A stretch of DNA of 64,000 nt from Coptis chinensis (Eukaryota > Streptophyta > Magnoliopsida > Ranunculales > Ranunculaceae): assembly GCA_015680905.1 (NCBI GenBank), contig CM027381.1, positions 64,345,501-64,409,500 of the forward strand, in the 5' to 3' direction. Of the stretch, positions 23,840 through 36,308 are shown piece by piece. A program made the translations under genes and the position numbers. Each line of letters begins with the position of its first letter. Position 1 is the first letter of the stretch. The notes under the pieces are model-generated. The model ran no database searches. It worked only from the letters and a program-made list of their open reading frames with translations, and was not told the DNA's origin.

Positions 23840-24235
23840 CTAGGAGAATAACACCTTAACTAGGTACTTGATCAAACACATAACCACTAAGATAAGACAA
23901 ACTAACAACAATTTAAATATTATACGAACGCCGATAAAGTTAATCTCTGAATCAGTCGTTATCCTCCTTGCGTAAATAGAAACCTGACTCTCAGTTAGAG
24001 CTGGAGTAGCAAAACAATAATTTGATTCAACATTGATATTTGACGACGAACAACTTCCATAATTGTCCTCGTTATCATTCCACTTGAAGAAAGTACATCT
24101 CAATTCCTTCGGAAGACGATCCGAATATTTCTCACAGACGATGAAACGACATCCAAGATTCGCTGATGTTCTTGAAATTCTCTTAAACAATGCACTTCCA
24201 CATATTGGGCACCCCATTTCTTGATGGAATTTCAC
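23840..24235 (-). CDS. Small GRF-type zinc-finger protein
   Basis: A 131-residue minus-strand frame. The N-terminal zinc-finger phrase MGCPICGSALFKRISRTSA, then LGCRFIVCEKY and LRCTFFKWND, fits the GRF-type zinc finger (CxCG ... GRxFxxC ... CxFFxW). This domain binds single-stranded nucleic acid in some proteins and is common in small plant proteins of unknown role. The C terminus, FKLLLVCLILVVMCLIKYLV, is a single hydrophobic segment that would anchor it in a membrane. Starting at the second methionine (MGCPICG) is equally possible. Such genes are often carried by transposons, so host function is uncertain. Confidence 0.6.
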   Translation of the reverse strand: MKFHQEMGCPICGSALFKRISRTSANLGCRFIVCEKYSDRLPKELRCTFFKWNDNEDNYGSCSSSNINVESNYCFATPALTESQVSIYARRITTDSEINFIGVRIIFKLLLVCLILVVMCLIKYLVKVLFS

Positions 24236-25707
24236 TATTTATCAAAGAGATAAAAAAAAAATCAAATGAAAAAACAATTAATAATAAAAAAAAAAACACT
24301 AAGGTAAAGCGTCTGTTAATGTGTTTACACTCAAATTTCCCACGATTCCACTGCCAATATATACTCTCAGAAAAACTTATGAAAAAAACTAAGCAACATA
24401 GGTAACAAGCAAAGCTATACTTGGTGAAAAGAAATTTAAACAAGGACTCACATTAAGTGAGTTAGATTTCCTATACTTGGTGAAAGTGTGTAGGGTAAAT
24501 TAAAAGCTCATACTAGCAAATTCTCTACAAATCAACAATGCCCATGTCAACCAAAATAAAGAATAAACTCCATTAAACAATGAATCTACAAGTAACAAAG
24601 CCTTAAGTACATGAATCTATTGAGTTAATATATATCCCACACATACAAACCATCAATCTATCATACAAACTTTATAATATATAAGATTAACATTCAGTAA
24701 TTTCTTGCTTTCTCTAATTGTTCATTAGAGAAGCATCATTGAATAACAAAATGTCTATATTTTTTTTTGTATGACATTTAATCTAATAAATATCACGCAC
24801 CTATACTCAGTTGGACCATCAAAATACAAGCAAAGTTAAGAATAATTCGTTCATACGAGCAAATGGAGGACTAGAACCACAGAAGCAATAACTAGCTAGC
24901 ATGTATACAATAAACTAAGTTTCCCAAAATTCACAACAAATGGATCAGATTGATTGCTTCATATGAAAAAAGTTTCTTCTATCTAATTATTCACACAAAA
25001 AACTATCATACAACTGAAATTCAACATACTATATACAAAAAAATTGATACCCACAAATTGGTTCACACAGGAAACCCACAAAAAATAATAATAATGAATT
25101 TACTAATTTCAGTTGATATGAAAACGCCCCAATTCAAATGTACATGGCCACTTGCGATGCCAAACCCACAGTGAATCAAAACCCTCAATTCAAATAAAAC
25201 CTACCCAACTCTCACAACCAATCCACTTACTGTCCCTCGTATTGTGACTCTATTTTTAAATTTTCAGTTTGAGTTCTCAATTTGGAGAAGGGAGAAGGAA
25301 AATTTGGGGTGGTTTGATTTTGGGTTTGAATTTTCGGTGGTTTTAATTTGGGGTTTGAATTTGTAGGTGATTTGGACAAATTGTATGAAGGTCATTTGAT
25401 TTCGTGTGTACCTATGTTTAATTTGTCAACACAAATTGTTTTATTTGAAGACGAGAGGAAAGAATTCAAAACCTTCGTTGAGTTTGTTGAGTTTTTGTGA
25501 GCTCTCTTTTGAAATTTCGTATTTTGTGAGCTTTCTTTTGAAAGTTTGTATTTTGTGAGGTCTATTTCGAAATTTTGTTTTTTTAAACTTGATATGGAGT
25601 TCTTTGATTGGATTCAATAGCCGAAATTTTGCTGTAAGATTGTTGTCAACGGAATTATATATATATATGTGAACTTCTTTTCGCTTCATTTAAATATTTT
25701 AGTTATA
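24236..25707. other. AT-rich intergenic DNA
   Basis: No conserved reading frame or structured RNA recognised. A motif TTTCGAAATTTTGT/TTTTGTGAGCTTTCTTTTGAAA repeats near 25500-25575. The stretch ends at the left terminus of the CACTA-like element. Confidence 0.4.
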
Positions 25708-25724
25708 CACCAGAAAAGGCGTTT

Positions 25725-26000
25725 ACTAACGGTTATATCCGTTACTCTTATTTTTACTAACGGTTATATCCGTTAGCTCTGGGGCGTCACTCTCACTTAT
25801 GCCAAATTTAGTAACGGATACAACCGTTACTAATAATAATTTTAGTAACGGTTATATCCGTTACTAAAATTCTTTGTAACAGATAGCCAATTGTTGGTGG
25901 CCGATTAAATTTGTCATTTCTAACGGATATATCCGTTATTAATGGATGTGCTATTTACTAACTATTGTTTGTAACGGAAATATTTGTTACTAATGGTCGA
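25725..26000. repeat. Left subterminal palindromic repeats
   Basis: At least seven copies or near copies of TAACGGTTATATCCGTTA or its half (for example CTAACGGTTATATCCGTTAC, GTAACGGATACAACCGTTAC), spaced 20-60 bp. The motif is self-complementary, so each copy is a potential dimer-binding site. Confidence 0.85.
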
Positions 26001-26587
26001 TATATTTTTTAAAAAAAATCAGTTTTAATTTTAGGGATACTTGCACCCCCTACAAGAAACAGTTAGTACTCCACGTGACTTTGGGTTGGCATCCACTATA
26101 CACTCTACCAAATCTTACGAAATAGACAACTTTTATAAAAAATAAATAAAAATCAACCAAGTAATAACAATATAAAACCAGTTATATTCATCCACAAATT
26201 ACACCAACTCTACCATTCAAATAATTTAACAAATATATATACTACAACCTCAACGATGAACTTCAAATAATACTTCTAGTGTATTTTATTCATCCACAAA
26301 GTAAACTACTTGCAAAAGAATCCATCTCTGTGCTCTCATTACCTTGTTTGTGATTTATACTTTTTGTGTCGTCTGAAAGAGGCTCCTATCTACTAGGAGT
26401 AAAATACTGTGAACCCACCTCATTATTCTCCTGAACATTTTTGAACTCATTTCGAGATGAAACCTGCATTTCAATCATGTATCGGTTTTAATACTATGGA
26501 AGCAAACAACTCAGTTCTCAGTTCTTTAGCAGATGAACAATAATTTAATAATGGAGGAAAAAGTATCGGCAGTTTGAATAAAATACC

Positions 26588-26730
26588 TTGTTTTTTACAA
26601 GTGTAGAACAAAGTTCAGGAGAGCATTGTCTTTGTGTCCATTCAAACATCTCACTATCAAAAGCATCTGCAGTTTTATATGGCTGTCTCGATAAGGTCTG
26701 AACGTAGCTGACAACAAGTTTGACATTCAT
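26588..26730 (-). CDS. Exon-like fragment, unrecognised
   Basis: Minus-strand stretch with LVVSYVQTLSRQPYKTADAF and MFEWTQRQCSPELCSTLVKN followed by a GTATTTTATT donor-like site. It looks like coding sequence and lies between the GSNOR pieces and the subterminal repeats, so it may be a fifth captured gene. I do not recognise it. Confidence 0.35.
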
Positions 26731-26754
26731 GTTTGATCATTCTGAAAGAAGCAA

Positions 26755-27005
<251 letters not shown>

Positions 27006-27677
27006 TTCCTCCAAAGATACACTCAGCAGAAAATGTTGGATGTACAATCTTCTTCTCCTAAAGCATAAAAGATCTATTAAAATCCATTAATACGCTCCAA
27101 AGATAAGCTCAGTAGTAAGTTACATCAATATGACTGTAACTTAGAATCACTCCAAGATAAAGTAATCTAGAAGCAAGCACGACTTCAAAGAATTCCAAAC
27201 CACAAGAGATTATAGAGATAGTTAAAAACTCATGCATGCATACAAATAACGTCACTTGAATGTGTCAAGAAGTTGTATCGTGGTTGGAAACAAAAGTATA
27301 TTGAACACAAACTCAACGACATGGAATATATTTCAAGTGAAGAAAGATAACATTACTCGTGCGAATATCATAATAGGACACCTAGATGAATGTGCATGTC
27401 AAGACTTCACAATCATAACCTGTTAAGGTTTAAATGCATTACATCTATGATTACAATCATTAGTGGACTAAACATAGACAATAATAAAGAGGTCCTCTCT
27501 TCTGACATTAGGCAAAACACATGCAAGCGCAAATCCCACAGAACGAAAACAACTAAGTTCGAATAGTTCTTTACTAAGTCTATTTGCATGAAACATGCAT
27601 AGGATCGGATCAGGAAGAGTAAGCCCAATATCAAAACAAAGTACAAGAGAAAAAACCATGTTCCAACACAAACTCAC

Positions 27678-27930
27678 CTTTCGTATCCCATGATACATAA
27701 GACTAGATTCTATTGCTGATCGGGCAGTACTTGCTTCTCCATACGTCATCCATTTGTACCTTTAAGTGCAAAGTATAAATAAAAATCAGGATAATGAAAT
27801 TTCAATTATGAACTTAGAAACAAAAAATGCAAAAAAATTGGAATGTAAACATACTCTTCAACTGTTCCGTCCACTCGAATTCATGTGCCCAAATTTTGTT
27901 ATCTTGGAATGTTTCAATTGCGGGCCTATG
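27678..27930 (-). pseudogene. Captured LACS6/7-type acyl-CoA synthetase fragment
   Basis: Two minus-strand exons with good splice sites. The exon 27678-27759 reads YKWMTYGEASTARSAIESSL and MYHGIRK and ends at GTGAGT. The exon from about 27855 upward reads IETFQDNK...LGT*IRVDGTVEE and ends at GTATGT, with the split codon joining in frame. This is the N-terminal part of peroxisomal long-chain acyl-CoA synthetase, the enzyme that activates fatty acids for beta-oxidation. An Arg codon has become TGA (LGT*IRV) and one base is missing before it. The ATP/AMP-binding motifs are absent. Confidence 0.85.
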
Positions 27931-28267
27931 TTTGGAATCTAGTTAACCCTAGAAAGAAACTACTGATGAAACACATAACAATACACACAGAATCTAGTAG
28001 TTATCTTGTGGACACAATCGTAGTGTAAATTCAATATGTTCATTGGACTACATACCCAAAAAACATCATACGACTTGTATAATATTGCATTGGCAAATGT
28101 GCCTTCCCATTGTGGACCAATTGTAGTACAACAATCAATTCTTTGGCACAAGTTCTAGTTGTGAAACAATGTTCATTCCACAGTTTTCATAGGCCATATT
28201 ATACAGCCCATCAAAGTGATACTAGAGGGTCAGATTTAAAGATTTTGAGAAAAGAGAATCCTAACCA

Positions 28268-28269
28268 GA

Positions 28270-28310
<41 letters not shown>
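28268..28310. repeat. (GA)n microsatellite
   Basis: A near-pure GAGA tract of about 40 bp inside the CACTA-like element. Reading frames through it encode only Arg-Glu or Leu-Ser repeats. Confidence 0.95.
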
Positions 28311-28316
<6 letters not shown>

Positions 28317-28485
28317 CTGAAAATAGAGACCCGTACATCTGTTTGCTTCTTTGATTTTTCCTTCCAATCGGTACTTTCACTTACTATTACGAAGGCTAAG
28401 CGCATACATGTTCAAATGAGAATAGGCAAACATGGAAAATGATACCTTGGAGAAATGGAGAATACGACTACAATGGATGACTTAC

Positions 28486-29738
28486 ATTTGAAAGTAGTTG
28501 GATTCCTCATCTCCTCTGGTAAATAGCTGCAAATATAAAAGAAATGTTGGAAAGTCTTTCTCACAGAAAAAAAATTATCAACAAGAAAATTGAATACACT
28601 ACCTATATATGAAAACAGAGAAATGTTACAAAAACTGTTATTGCTAATTTGAATATAATACCTCAAATAAGTATAGAAAATATTGAGCAAATTGTTCAAA
28701 ACATCGATCGAAAAGAAAACTCATAATTACTTTAGCACAATCGAATAATAAACATGAGGCAGAATAGAGCAATCATCTAGAATAATGTCATTGCAAAAAA
28801 GGATATCACAATCTCATAAAAGTAAAAGCCAATGGAAATCAATGAGTAGATCTTGTAATATCTATCAGTATTTCATGAACTAATAAAATTATGGGATTTA
28901 TCAGATAATGAACCAAAAGATAGGAAAAGATGGCCTACAGGATAACAAAATATATACAAGAGCCCCAAACCCCAAAATTAGCCTCTAATTTCACAATATT
29001 TACCTTCAGTAATGTATTCTGGTGTGGTTAAGTCAAATTGGAAACTAGAAATCAGATGTACTATAATCAAAATTGAATATCAACCCCAAAACAATGTAGA
29101 TAGTAGGAATGAGATATTAGATTCCTTTTCTTTTTACTCTTATTTGAATCAAAAGGACAATAATTGACAGAACAAACGACATTTTAGTATAATCAAATTT
29201 GAATATTAAGTCTGCAACAATCTAGATAGTAGGAATGAGATACTAAATTCTTTTTCCTTTTACTCTTATTTTCTTTTACTTGCCTAACGCTCCAAAAAAA
29301 CATTCCTCACCTCAAGTGTTATTAAAAATTTCAAGTTTTCAAATACCAAACATGCCTCGCTTATAAAGAACACTCATGAACCTGTGTCGAAATGCCCCAG
29401 TACACCATAGATAAGTCAAAACGCTACCAACCGCATTATTGGGATAGATGTACTCCTTGTGAGAGTTGTAAAATTCAAAAATGGGTCTAGACACCAAGAA
29501 AACTATAAACTTGAAGATTTAATTTAAATCACATCTAAATGACAAACGAACAACCCTTTTATAATGCACAGGTTGTGCTGAAATCTCTTAGGGTCGTGAA
29601 AATCAATATAAAATAAATCCAAAAAAATAATAACAATGAAATTGTTTGAAGTCACTTACGGAAACACCATCTTCTGCACTATGGGATCTTCCATCATTTT
29701 CTCCAAAGCTTCCACAGAGAGGACAGAACTTGCTTTTC
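28486..29738 (-). pseudogene. Captured TIC40 C-terminal fragment
   Basis: Two minus-strand exons. 29660-29738 reads GKASSVLSVEALEKMMEDPI then VQKMVFP and ends at GTAAGT. 28486-28526 follows TTTGCAG and reads YLPEEMRNPTTFK, again ending at GTAAGT. These are consecutive segments before and within the Sti1/Hip-Hop-like domain of TIC40, the co-chaperone of the chloroplast inner-envelope import machinery. The N terminus, membrane anchor and the end of the C-terminal domain are missing, so it is a fragment. Its strand matches the other captured pieces. Confidence 0.8.
29062..29277. repeat. Direct duplication, period about 126 bp
   Basis: TATAATCAAAATTGAATAT at 29062 recurs at 29188. Both copies contain GATAGTAGGAATGAGATA followed by TTTTTACTCTTATTT. 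About two copies are diverged at several positions. Confidence 0.8.
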
Positions 29739-30190
29739 CTGTTCATGCATTACTCAGCCTGTTATTTCCATGTCCTCAATTTTTCCCCCTCAAAGTCTCA
29801 ACAACTAAAATACTGAATATCTGAAGAATCAATATACAGAGTTTCTTGAAAAAATATAAATAAAAGGGAAACATATCTAGATGATATGTCATAATATCAG
29901 TAATTAATCACATGCCAACAGAAATAGCAAGTAATAAGATAATATGTCAATCATGTTATAAATTAGAATGACTATTCCACAACCTTTTTGTTTCCCTTGT
30001 ACTCAAGGACTAGCAATAGCAGATATTGAAGATCTCAAACTAGTAAGTGTAGCCCAGCCAAATAGTTAGAGATACAGGAATCACCTCCAATAGGCAAAAA
30101 AACAAAACCACAAAGAATTTCTAAAACAGGACCCTAAAGATAAGAATTAAAATGGAGATTCTTTGTTAGTCAGTCTGACAAATTACTTAC

Positions 30191-30303
30191 ATGCTTTTTC
30201 ATAATTCCCCAACTTCATGAAGCATGATGTCGCTGATTCCAATTTTCCAATCTCTTCATAGATCTCACCAGCTTCAAACACATTTTGAAGCAATTTCAAA
30301 ATC
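30191..30303 (-). pseudogene. Captured TPR-like exon
   Basis: Minus-strand exon with acceptor ATATAG and donor GTAAGT. It encodes EAGEIYEEIGKLESATSCFM and KLGNYEKA. The A..Y...G....A..CF..LG.YE.A pattern is a TPR-like repeat, and the wording resembles plant 'TPR and ankyrin repeat-containing' (TRANK1-like) helicases; that family assignment is tentative. It lies upstream of the TIC40 pieces in the same orientation. Confidence 0.5.
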
Positions 30304-30924
30304 TATATGGTAAGTAGCGATGGCTTCAGGACACATTCTTTTGAAGAAGAAGAAAAACCAAACTGTAAACACAAAAAATGAAGAAACAAATAAATGGGAT
30401 GAATCAATCAAAAGTGACAAACTATGAGAGATTCAAGTTACCTTTGATTGCAGTCACAAAAACCCGTCTTCTTCTACCTTCGAATGCCCCACCACTCCAA
30501 AAAAAATAAAAATAAAAATGATATCACAGAAATTTATTCCCATGAGCGTAGGATAGTTATTCACTGAAATTTAGGGTTAATTGGGCGGCTTCATCAGAAA
30601 GGGAAAATTTGAGTTTTTTAGGTTAAAGTAAAGCAAAACACGGGGTGTGTATAGAAAGGGCAATTTAGAATGGCGATGAAAATAGTAAAGATTAGCCGGT
30701 TTTGATCTGGAAAAGAAAACACTTTTGGTCAAAGATGAGCCTAGCGAGAGTGTGGAGTTTTGATCGGAGCAGCCACTTAAAATTTCTCTAATTCTCTTGC
30801 GCGTTTGGTTTTTTTTCGATTACAAAAAATAACAAAATTGTAGCTGCCCAATGTCGAACATGGGACATTAAGCTACGTAAAGTAACAAGATGACCACTGG
30901 ACTAGCTTTCGTTGGTATTCTCGC

Positions 30925-31075
30925 TATTTTCTAACGGATATTAACGTTAGGTTATATTAGGAAATGTTTATAAAATAATTTAAATAATAAATTGAGATAA
31001 AGTAACGGATAACTTCATCACTAACGTTTATATCCGTTAGAATATTGGTAACGAATATATCCGTTAGAGATGAAA
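30925..31075. repeat. Right subterminal palindromic repeats
   Basis: Copies of TAACGGATATTAACGTTAG, CTAACGTTTATATCCGTTAG and GTAACGAATATATCCGTTAG near the right end of the CACTA-like element, mirroring the motif at its left end. Confidence 0.8.
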
Positions 31076-31108
31076 ATTTTGCTCTATTACAAATTGACCA
31101 TTCTGGTG

Positions 31109-32450
31109 TAGTACTTGCCAAAAAATAAAAAAAATCTAATTCCATATTGTTTGTTTTATATAAGGTTTTGTCGAATGCTAGATAGAAATGTCAAACACGA
31201 CTATTTTGTGAACACTTATAAATCACATTAGTTTTTCACTTTTTTGTTTAAAAAAAAAGGGTTAACTAGTATTACCCCCTAGATGGGCCAATTAGGATTT
31301 CCCCCTCACTAGATCCCCCCACCCCCTAATACACAGAAATTGTTTTGTGTGTATGGGGAATTTAAGAAACAAATAACATAATAAACTCTGAAATCCCTAC
31401 ATCACTGAATACGTCATCTCTACATACTTCCCCGCAGCTCTAAAAGGTTTGCTTTTGTCAGGTTGAACCATTCAGATTATTATTAGTCCCTCTAAACCTC
31501 AGTCAACTCCAAATGTGTTTTGAACAATTTAGTAGGAGTTTTAATGATCCCTAACATCATAACCAACAACTAAAAGTTGGTGTCCCAAACCAGGTTGAGA
31601 TTTACGTCTTGAGTTTTATGTTGTTTTTTGGAAATGAATATGAGATTGGTTTTTGAAAACTTTGATTTTCATATTAATTTTATGAAAAAAAAAATGGAGG
31701 AAGAAGATGAATAAAGTTATAAAACAAGAGAGAGCACGTTGACACAACCTTTAGATGAGTGGTACGGTCAAGGTCATGACACGTCTCCATCTCACTTTAG
31801 TGAATTTTAGTTTGGTCTAAACATTACAATACTCATCCACGTGAGAAACACGTTCAAGAGGGGCTATTATTGCAATATTTGTTTTTCGATAAACTATTAT
31901 GGCCATATTGAAAACACCAACAGATTGAAAAATTAGAAGTAAGATTATTCCTTAATTAATTTGAAAAGTGTGACCAAATGCTAATATCGCTATTATTAGT
32001 AGAACTAAGACCTAAATACCCCTTAAATGGCTTAATAACGAAGAGAACTAACATAATAACCCTAGCAAAAAAAAATCAATAGAAAATAAAACATAAAAGA
32101 ACATATAATATTATGGATGTTATATACAAATTACCATAATGTAAGATATATAAATACCCATTAATTCAAAGACAAAATGAGAGCAGTGTCAAAGTTACAG
32201 AATTCAGACCCACATCATCAATGTTATTAAGATTATACTTACATGGTAGTTATCTTCATAGATGTCAGATGAATCAACAACAACTATAATAGAGCCAATT
32301 TGTAACGTAAGGATCATTCTTAAAATAGATGTAGGACTGTCATAAACGTAATCCATGATCATCACTCTTGGTTTCAACATCTATTGAACAAAATGAGTAC
32401 AAAGTTTAATGAAAGTAATAAGCATAATATTGTTTGTACTTATATATATA
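31109..32450. other. Intergenic DNA with a possible lone exon
   Basis: Mostly non-coding. A C-rich block (31270-31330, CCCCCTAGATGGGCCAATTA) is shared with 53490-53545. On the minus strand about 32244-32385 is an exon-like stretch (acceptor TTCAATAG, donor GTAAGT) with no recognised family. Confidence 0.35.
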
Positions 32451-32842
32451 CAGCCCGGCTCCTAAAAGGACCTTAAATAATGATCAAATCTAAAACAACC
32501 ACAACTTCACCTACAAAATGATTTAAAACCTAATCTTTTGTGCATATAATCTACTAACCATAAATAACATCTCTACAAAAATTCAACTCGTTTGATATTC
32601 TCTAACTTAGATAAAAATTATTGTCCACTTTTAAAAAATAACTAACGGTCCAAAAATGTCTAGTTTCTGTAATCATCTTTTGCCAATGTTAAAAATTGTC
32701 AAACGAGTTGAATTTTTGTAGAGATGTTCTTTATGGTTAGTAGATCATATGCACAAAAAATTAGGTTTTAAATAATTTTGTAGATGAAGTTGTGGTTGTT
32801 TTAGATTTGGTCCTTATTTAAGGTCCTTCTAGGAGTCGGGTT
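32451..32842. mobile_element. Long-TIR MITE
   Basis: About 392 bp, almost all inverted repeat. The first 150 bp (from AGCCCGGCTCCTAAAAGGACC) matches the reverse complement of the last 150 bp (AACCCGACTCCTAGAAGGACC...), including CTACAAAATGATTTAAAACC and CTCTACAAAAATTCAACTCG. Short (TA)n runs flank both sides, so the target duplication is ambiguous. No coding capacity. The long arms suggest a MULE-type MITE (inference). Confidence 0.85.
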
Positions 32843-32999
32843 ATATATATATATATATATATATATGGGATTTTTGGATCTCACACACACACTCAAATAC
32901 AATTTGTTCAAGATACCTCGCTCACGTGCATGTTGAAATATAATCTGAGCAAGGGAATTGTCCCAAACCCAAAGACTATAACACTTGGTTTTAGTTCAC

Positions 33000-34532
33000 G
33001 AACCTACTTTCTAAGGAACTTGTGAGAAAGATTTAATTGGTGAATTATTTTTACTATTTTCCTACGTTACTTGAATTGCAAGTTACTAAAGCTTAAATAT
33101 ACTAATTTACTTAATACAATATAGAGATAGAGTGAAAAAAGGGTGGAGAGTTAAATCTACTCATGTAAAATTTGCTCCATAGTTAAGAAGACTTCATCAC
33201 TGTTATCTCTAACTTGTTTTGGGTTCATACACAAACCCAAAACGGATTAGAGTGTTGATCCCTAATAAAATGTACCTATCTCTAGGTTCATCCTGCTAGC
33301 ATAAGGAATTGAAATGGTATTTCACTCTGATTTCAATTCCTTGTTTTATTCTACACCAGTCGCTCAATTTTCAAAATCTGATTTTACCAGAGGGTCATGC
33401 GTGCGACTAGATCCAATGTCACCTAGGTCGCACACATGACCTTGTCTAAAGTTCCAGACTCCAAACTTAGTCAATCACTGTCATTTTGTGACAGGATGTA
33501 AAATACAACCTATTCATCTAAGCAATGATTCAGAGCTCCTAAAATAGAGCCTAATCTTCACATGAGCATCATCAACCCTCCACCAGGGAGGGTTTTAGCT
33601 CATGATCCTAAATTTATGAATTTAATTAGTGATTTATATAAAGTAAAAGAAGAGAATAGAGAATTCCTAATTTACACTTGAAGAAAAGATATGATTTAAC
33701 ATTTAAGAGTTAAAAGATATTACAAGCTTAAGATTACAAACCTAGATGAAAATGGAATTTTTCTTTGAAGAAAAGTGAGAAGTTCCAAAATGGAGTAAAA
33801 TGAAAACTAGCTATGGAGTAAGTTATAAGATTAGATATGTATGAGTAAAATGTTAACTCCTTAATCATATCAAGAGATTGTTTTCATTTCCACCCACATG
33901 AAATCATCCACTTTCATTTAATTTCCATCCATCCTAATTATTTCTTTCTTATCCATTTCCTAATTAAGACAAAAGTGCAATTATATACATGTGCACAAAA
34001 GTCTTCAATCATCAATTATCAAGCTTGATTTGAGAGTTTGGCTTTAGCACAAATTATGAGAACTTGATTTAATCAATAATGGAGAACCAGATCTTGTGGG
34101 CCCGCAAAGTGGGCCCACATACTCTGACCAGTGGCAGGTCCGACAGTTGAAAATCTGGCATTGGATATAGTTTGTCGCACTGATCGTTCTAATGGTTCAC
34201 TTGCTGAATTTCGAGTCCAAGTTTAGAAGTTGTGAGTGTCGGAAGTTTGATGTTTGTTGGTACGTTAATCCTATTCTGACTTGGAAATGTCATGTTTGAG
34301 TCCCCCGGGCTTTAGTCAAGCTTCATTGAGCTTCACGTGGGCTAAAATAGAATACTTCATGCATAAATATACATTATTTCGTACTTAAATACTGGCTTTG
34401 TCATTATTTTTACGTTGAGTGCGAAAACCATTAAAAGCATGAAATACAATTATTATATGATTATTAAACACATAATTAATCAACATGCTATATCTCTATG
34501 GGGTTTTATATTGCAGTTTTGGGTGCTTATCA
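33000..34532 (-). mobile_element. LTR of a TGATAAGCACCC family, minus strand
   Basis: The right edge, read on the minus strand, is TGATAAGCACCCAAAACTGC. The interior has the layout of the other LTRs here: a TATA-poor leader and blocks such as GGGAATTGTCCCAAACCC near the 3' side. The left boundary is uncertain (32880-33000) and no target duplication was found, so this is either a decayed solo LTR or part of a larger element. No genes inside. Confidence 0.55.
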
Positions 34533-34990
34533 TATAACACGTATAAAACATATAAAAAAAAATGAGAAAAAACACTTATAATCTTCGTAAGTTGAGAATG
34601 GCAAGCAAATGATATTTGACATCAAAGTACGGGTAATCATTTAAAAAAAAACAATTCATTTATTTGTATGTAATTAATCGCCTGACGACATGATATACCG
34701 TCATCATTAGAAAATGATTCATCATCATAATCAACCCCTTATCTAATTGAGAGCTAACTTTTTTTTAAGTCTCCAAAAAATGTCTGCTCTCAACTAACCA
34801 CGTAAGCGACTTGGTTGAAAACGCAACATTAGCATCCTTGAGGTCTATTCTGCCTATGTGGATGAGCCACTAATAAACACAAAACTAAGATGAATATGTT
34901 AATCAAACAATCAACACACTCACAATAATTTTGTATTTAAATCAACTGTCTTACTCTCTCTATGTATAACAATGCAATATAAATTTAGCG
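34533..34990. other. AT-rich spacer between LTRs
   Basis: No recognised feature. It could be retroelement interior or old host DNA. Confidence 0.3.
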
Positions 34991-35617
34991 AGATTTCCTT
35001 CTACACTCAAACGTTAAGACTGAAATTAAACTAATCTAATATATGAGAAAATTTTAAAGGAGCTAGAGTAAAAAGATTTTTTGTTTGTTTTATTAAAGTA
35101 CTGCTTTTAAAACTAATGATTCAACTTAAACTAATTAATTTAATGAAAACTTGTGATTTAAATATGGAGAAGACTAGGAGAATATTAAAATCCATGTATT
35201 GATTCATTGACATGCCTAGATTCACCTATTGTTACAAACATAATTTCTAAACTATCATGCAATGCTCCAATACAATAATTATAATTTTTTAAATCTCTAA
35301 TCAACTATTTCTATCTCTAGACAATAATCAATTAGCATGAGAAGAGAGTTCATTCACCTATCTCTAGGTAAAATTACAATCTTCTAGTTCAAAACAATCT
35401 TCTTTTATCTCTAGAGTAAGAAAAATTCAAAATTTAAGCTTTTAAAATATTAAAATCAAACTAAACTCATTAAATCCTTTCTAGGCTTCGTTCAAAGTTT
35501 CAAACTCCCCCTAATGGAAATTTTAGCCTTGAATCATCGGATTTGCTATAGAATAAACATAATAAGAAGACATAAATAAACAATAAATAAAAATATTAAA
35601 CTGACTTTAAAGGAGGA

Positions 35618-35693
<76 letters not shown>

Positions 35694-36308
35694 CTTTATT
35701 GAGAAAAGCTTGAATAGGTCTTTAATGGTGGTTTGGAGGCTAACTCTAATTATTAAACTAAAACTAGAGAATAAATCCCTAGGAATATGTTTAACCACTA
35801 CTTTTATAGTGTTTAAGTAGGGTTTTACAAGTCTTGGTTGAAATTACATCATGGTTTTAGTTTATGGGCTAAATTATGTTACTAGGAATTTAATAAAGTT
35901 CAAATATGTCAAAAGTGTTGTTTTTACATTTTTGACCTTTTCACAGACTTTTACTATTTTAATGAGGCCGGCCTATATACCAATTGATATCTATTTTCAA
36001 TCAGGTCATTTTTTATATAAAATGGGCTTCAATTTGAGTCTTGAGCCGAAAGATAGGTCCATTAGATTATCCGTTGACTTTCAGCTTAAAATCTACCCGG
36101 ATTGACTTTTTCTTGATTGCTTTGACTTGGCTTTTATAGAGCTTTTTATTCATGAATCTTGGCATTTTTCCATGGTTTTCTCTTAGCAACCTCCTTAGCT
36201 CATTTCCATGCATAATGGACCTCTTTTGCACATTTATTCAACTCCAAAATTGGAAACATATAAAAACAATTAAATAGTGATAAACTAACATCATTATAAA
36301 CATAATTG

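Noticed and set aside
28110-28442. Plus-strand frame with an RERERE run
   Set aside because: (GA)n microsatellite inside the CACTA-like element; the opposite frame gives LSLSLS.
35607-35798. Frame encoding a long YIYIYI run
   Set aside because: It is the (TA)n microsatellite in an LTR, not a protein.
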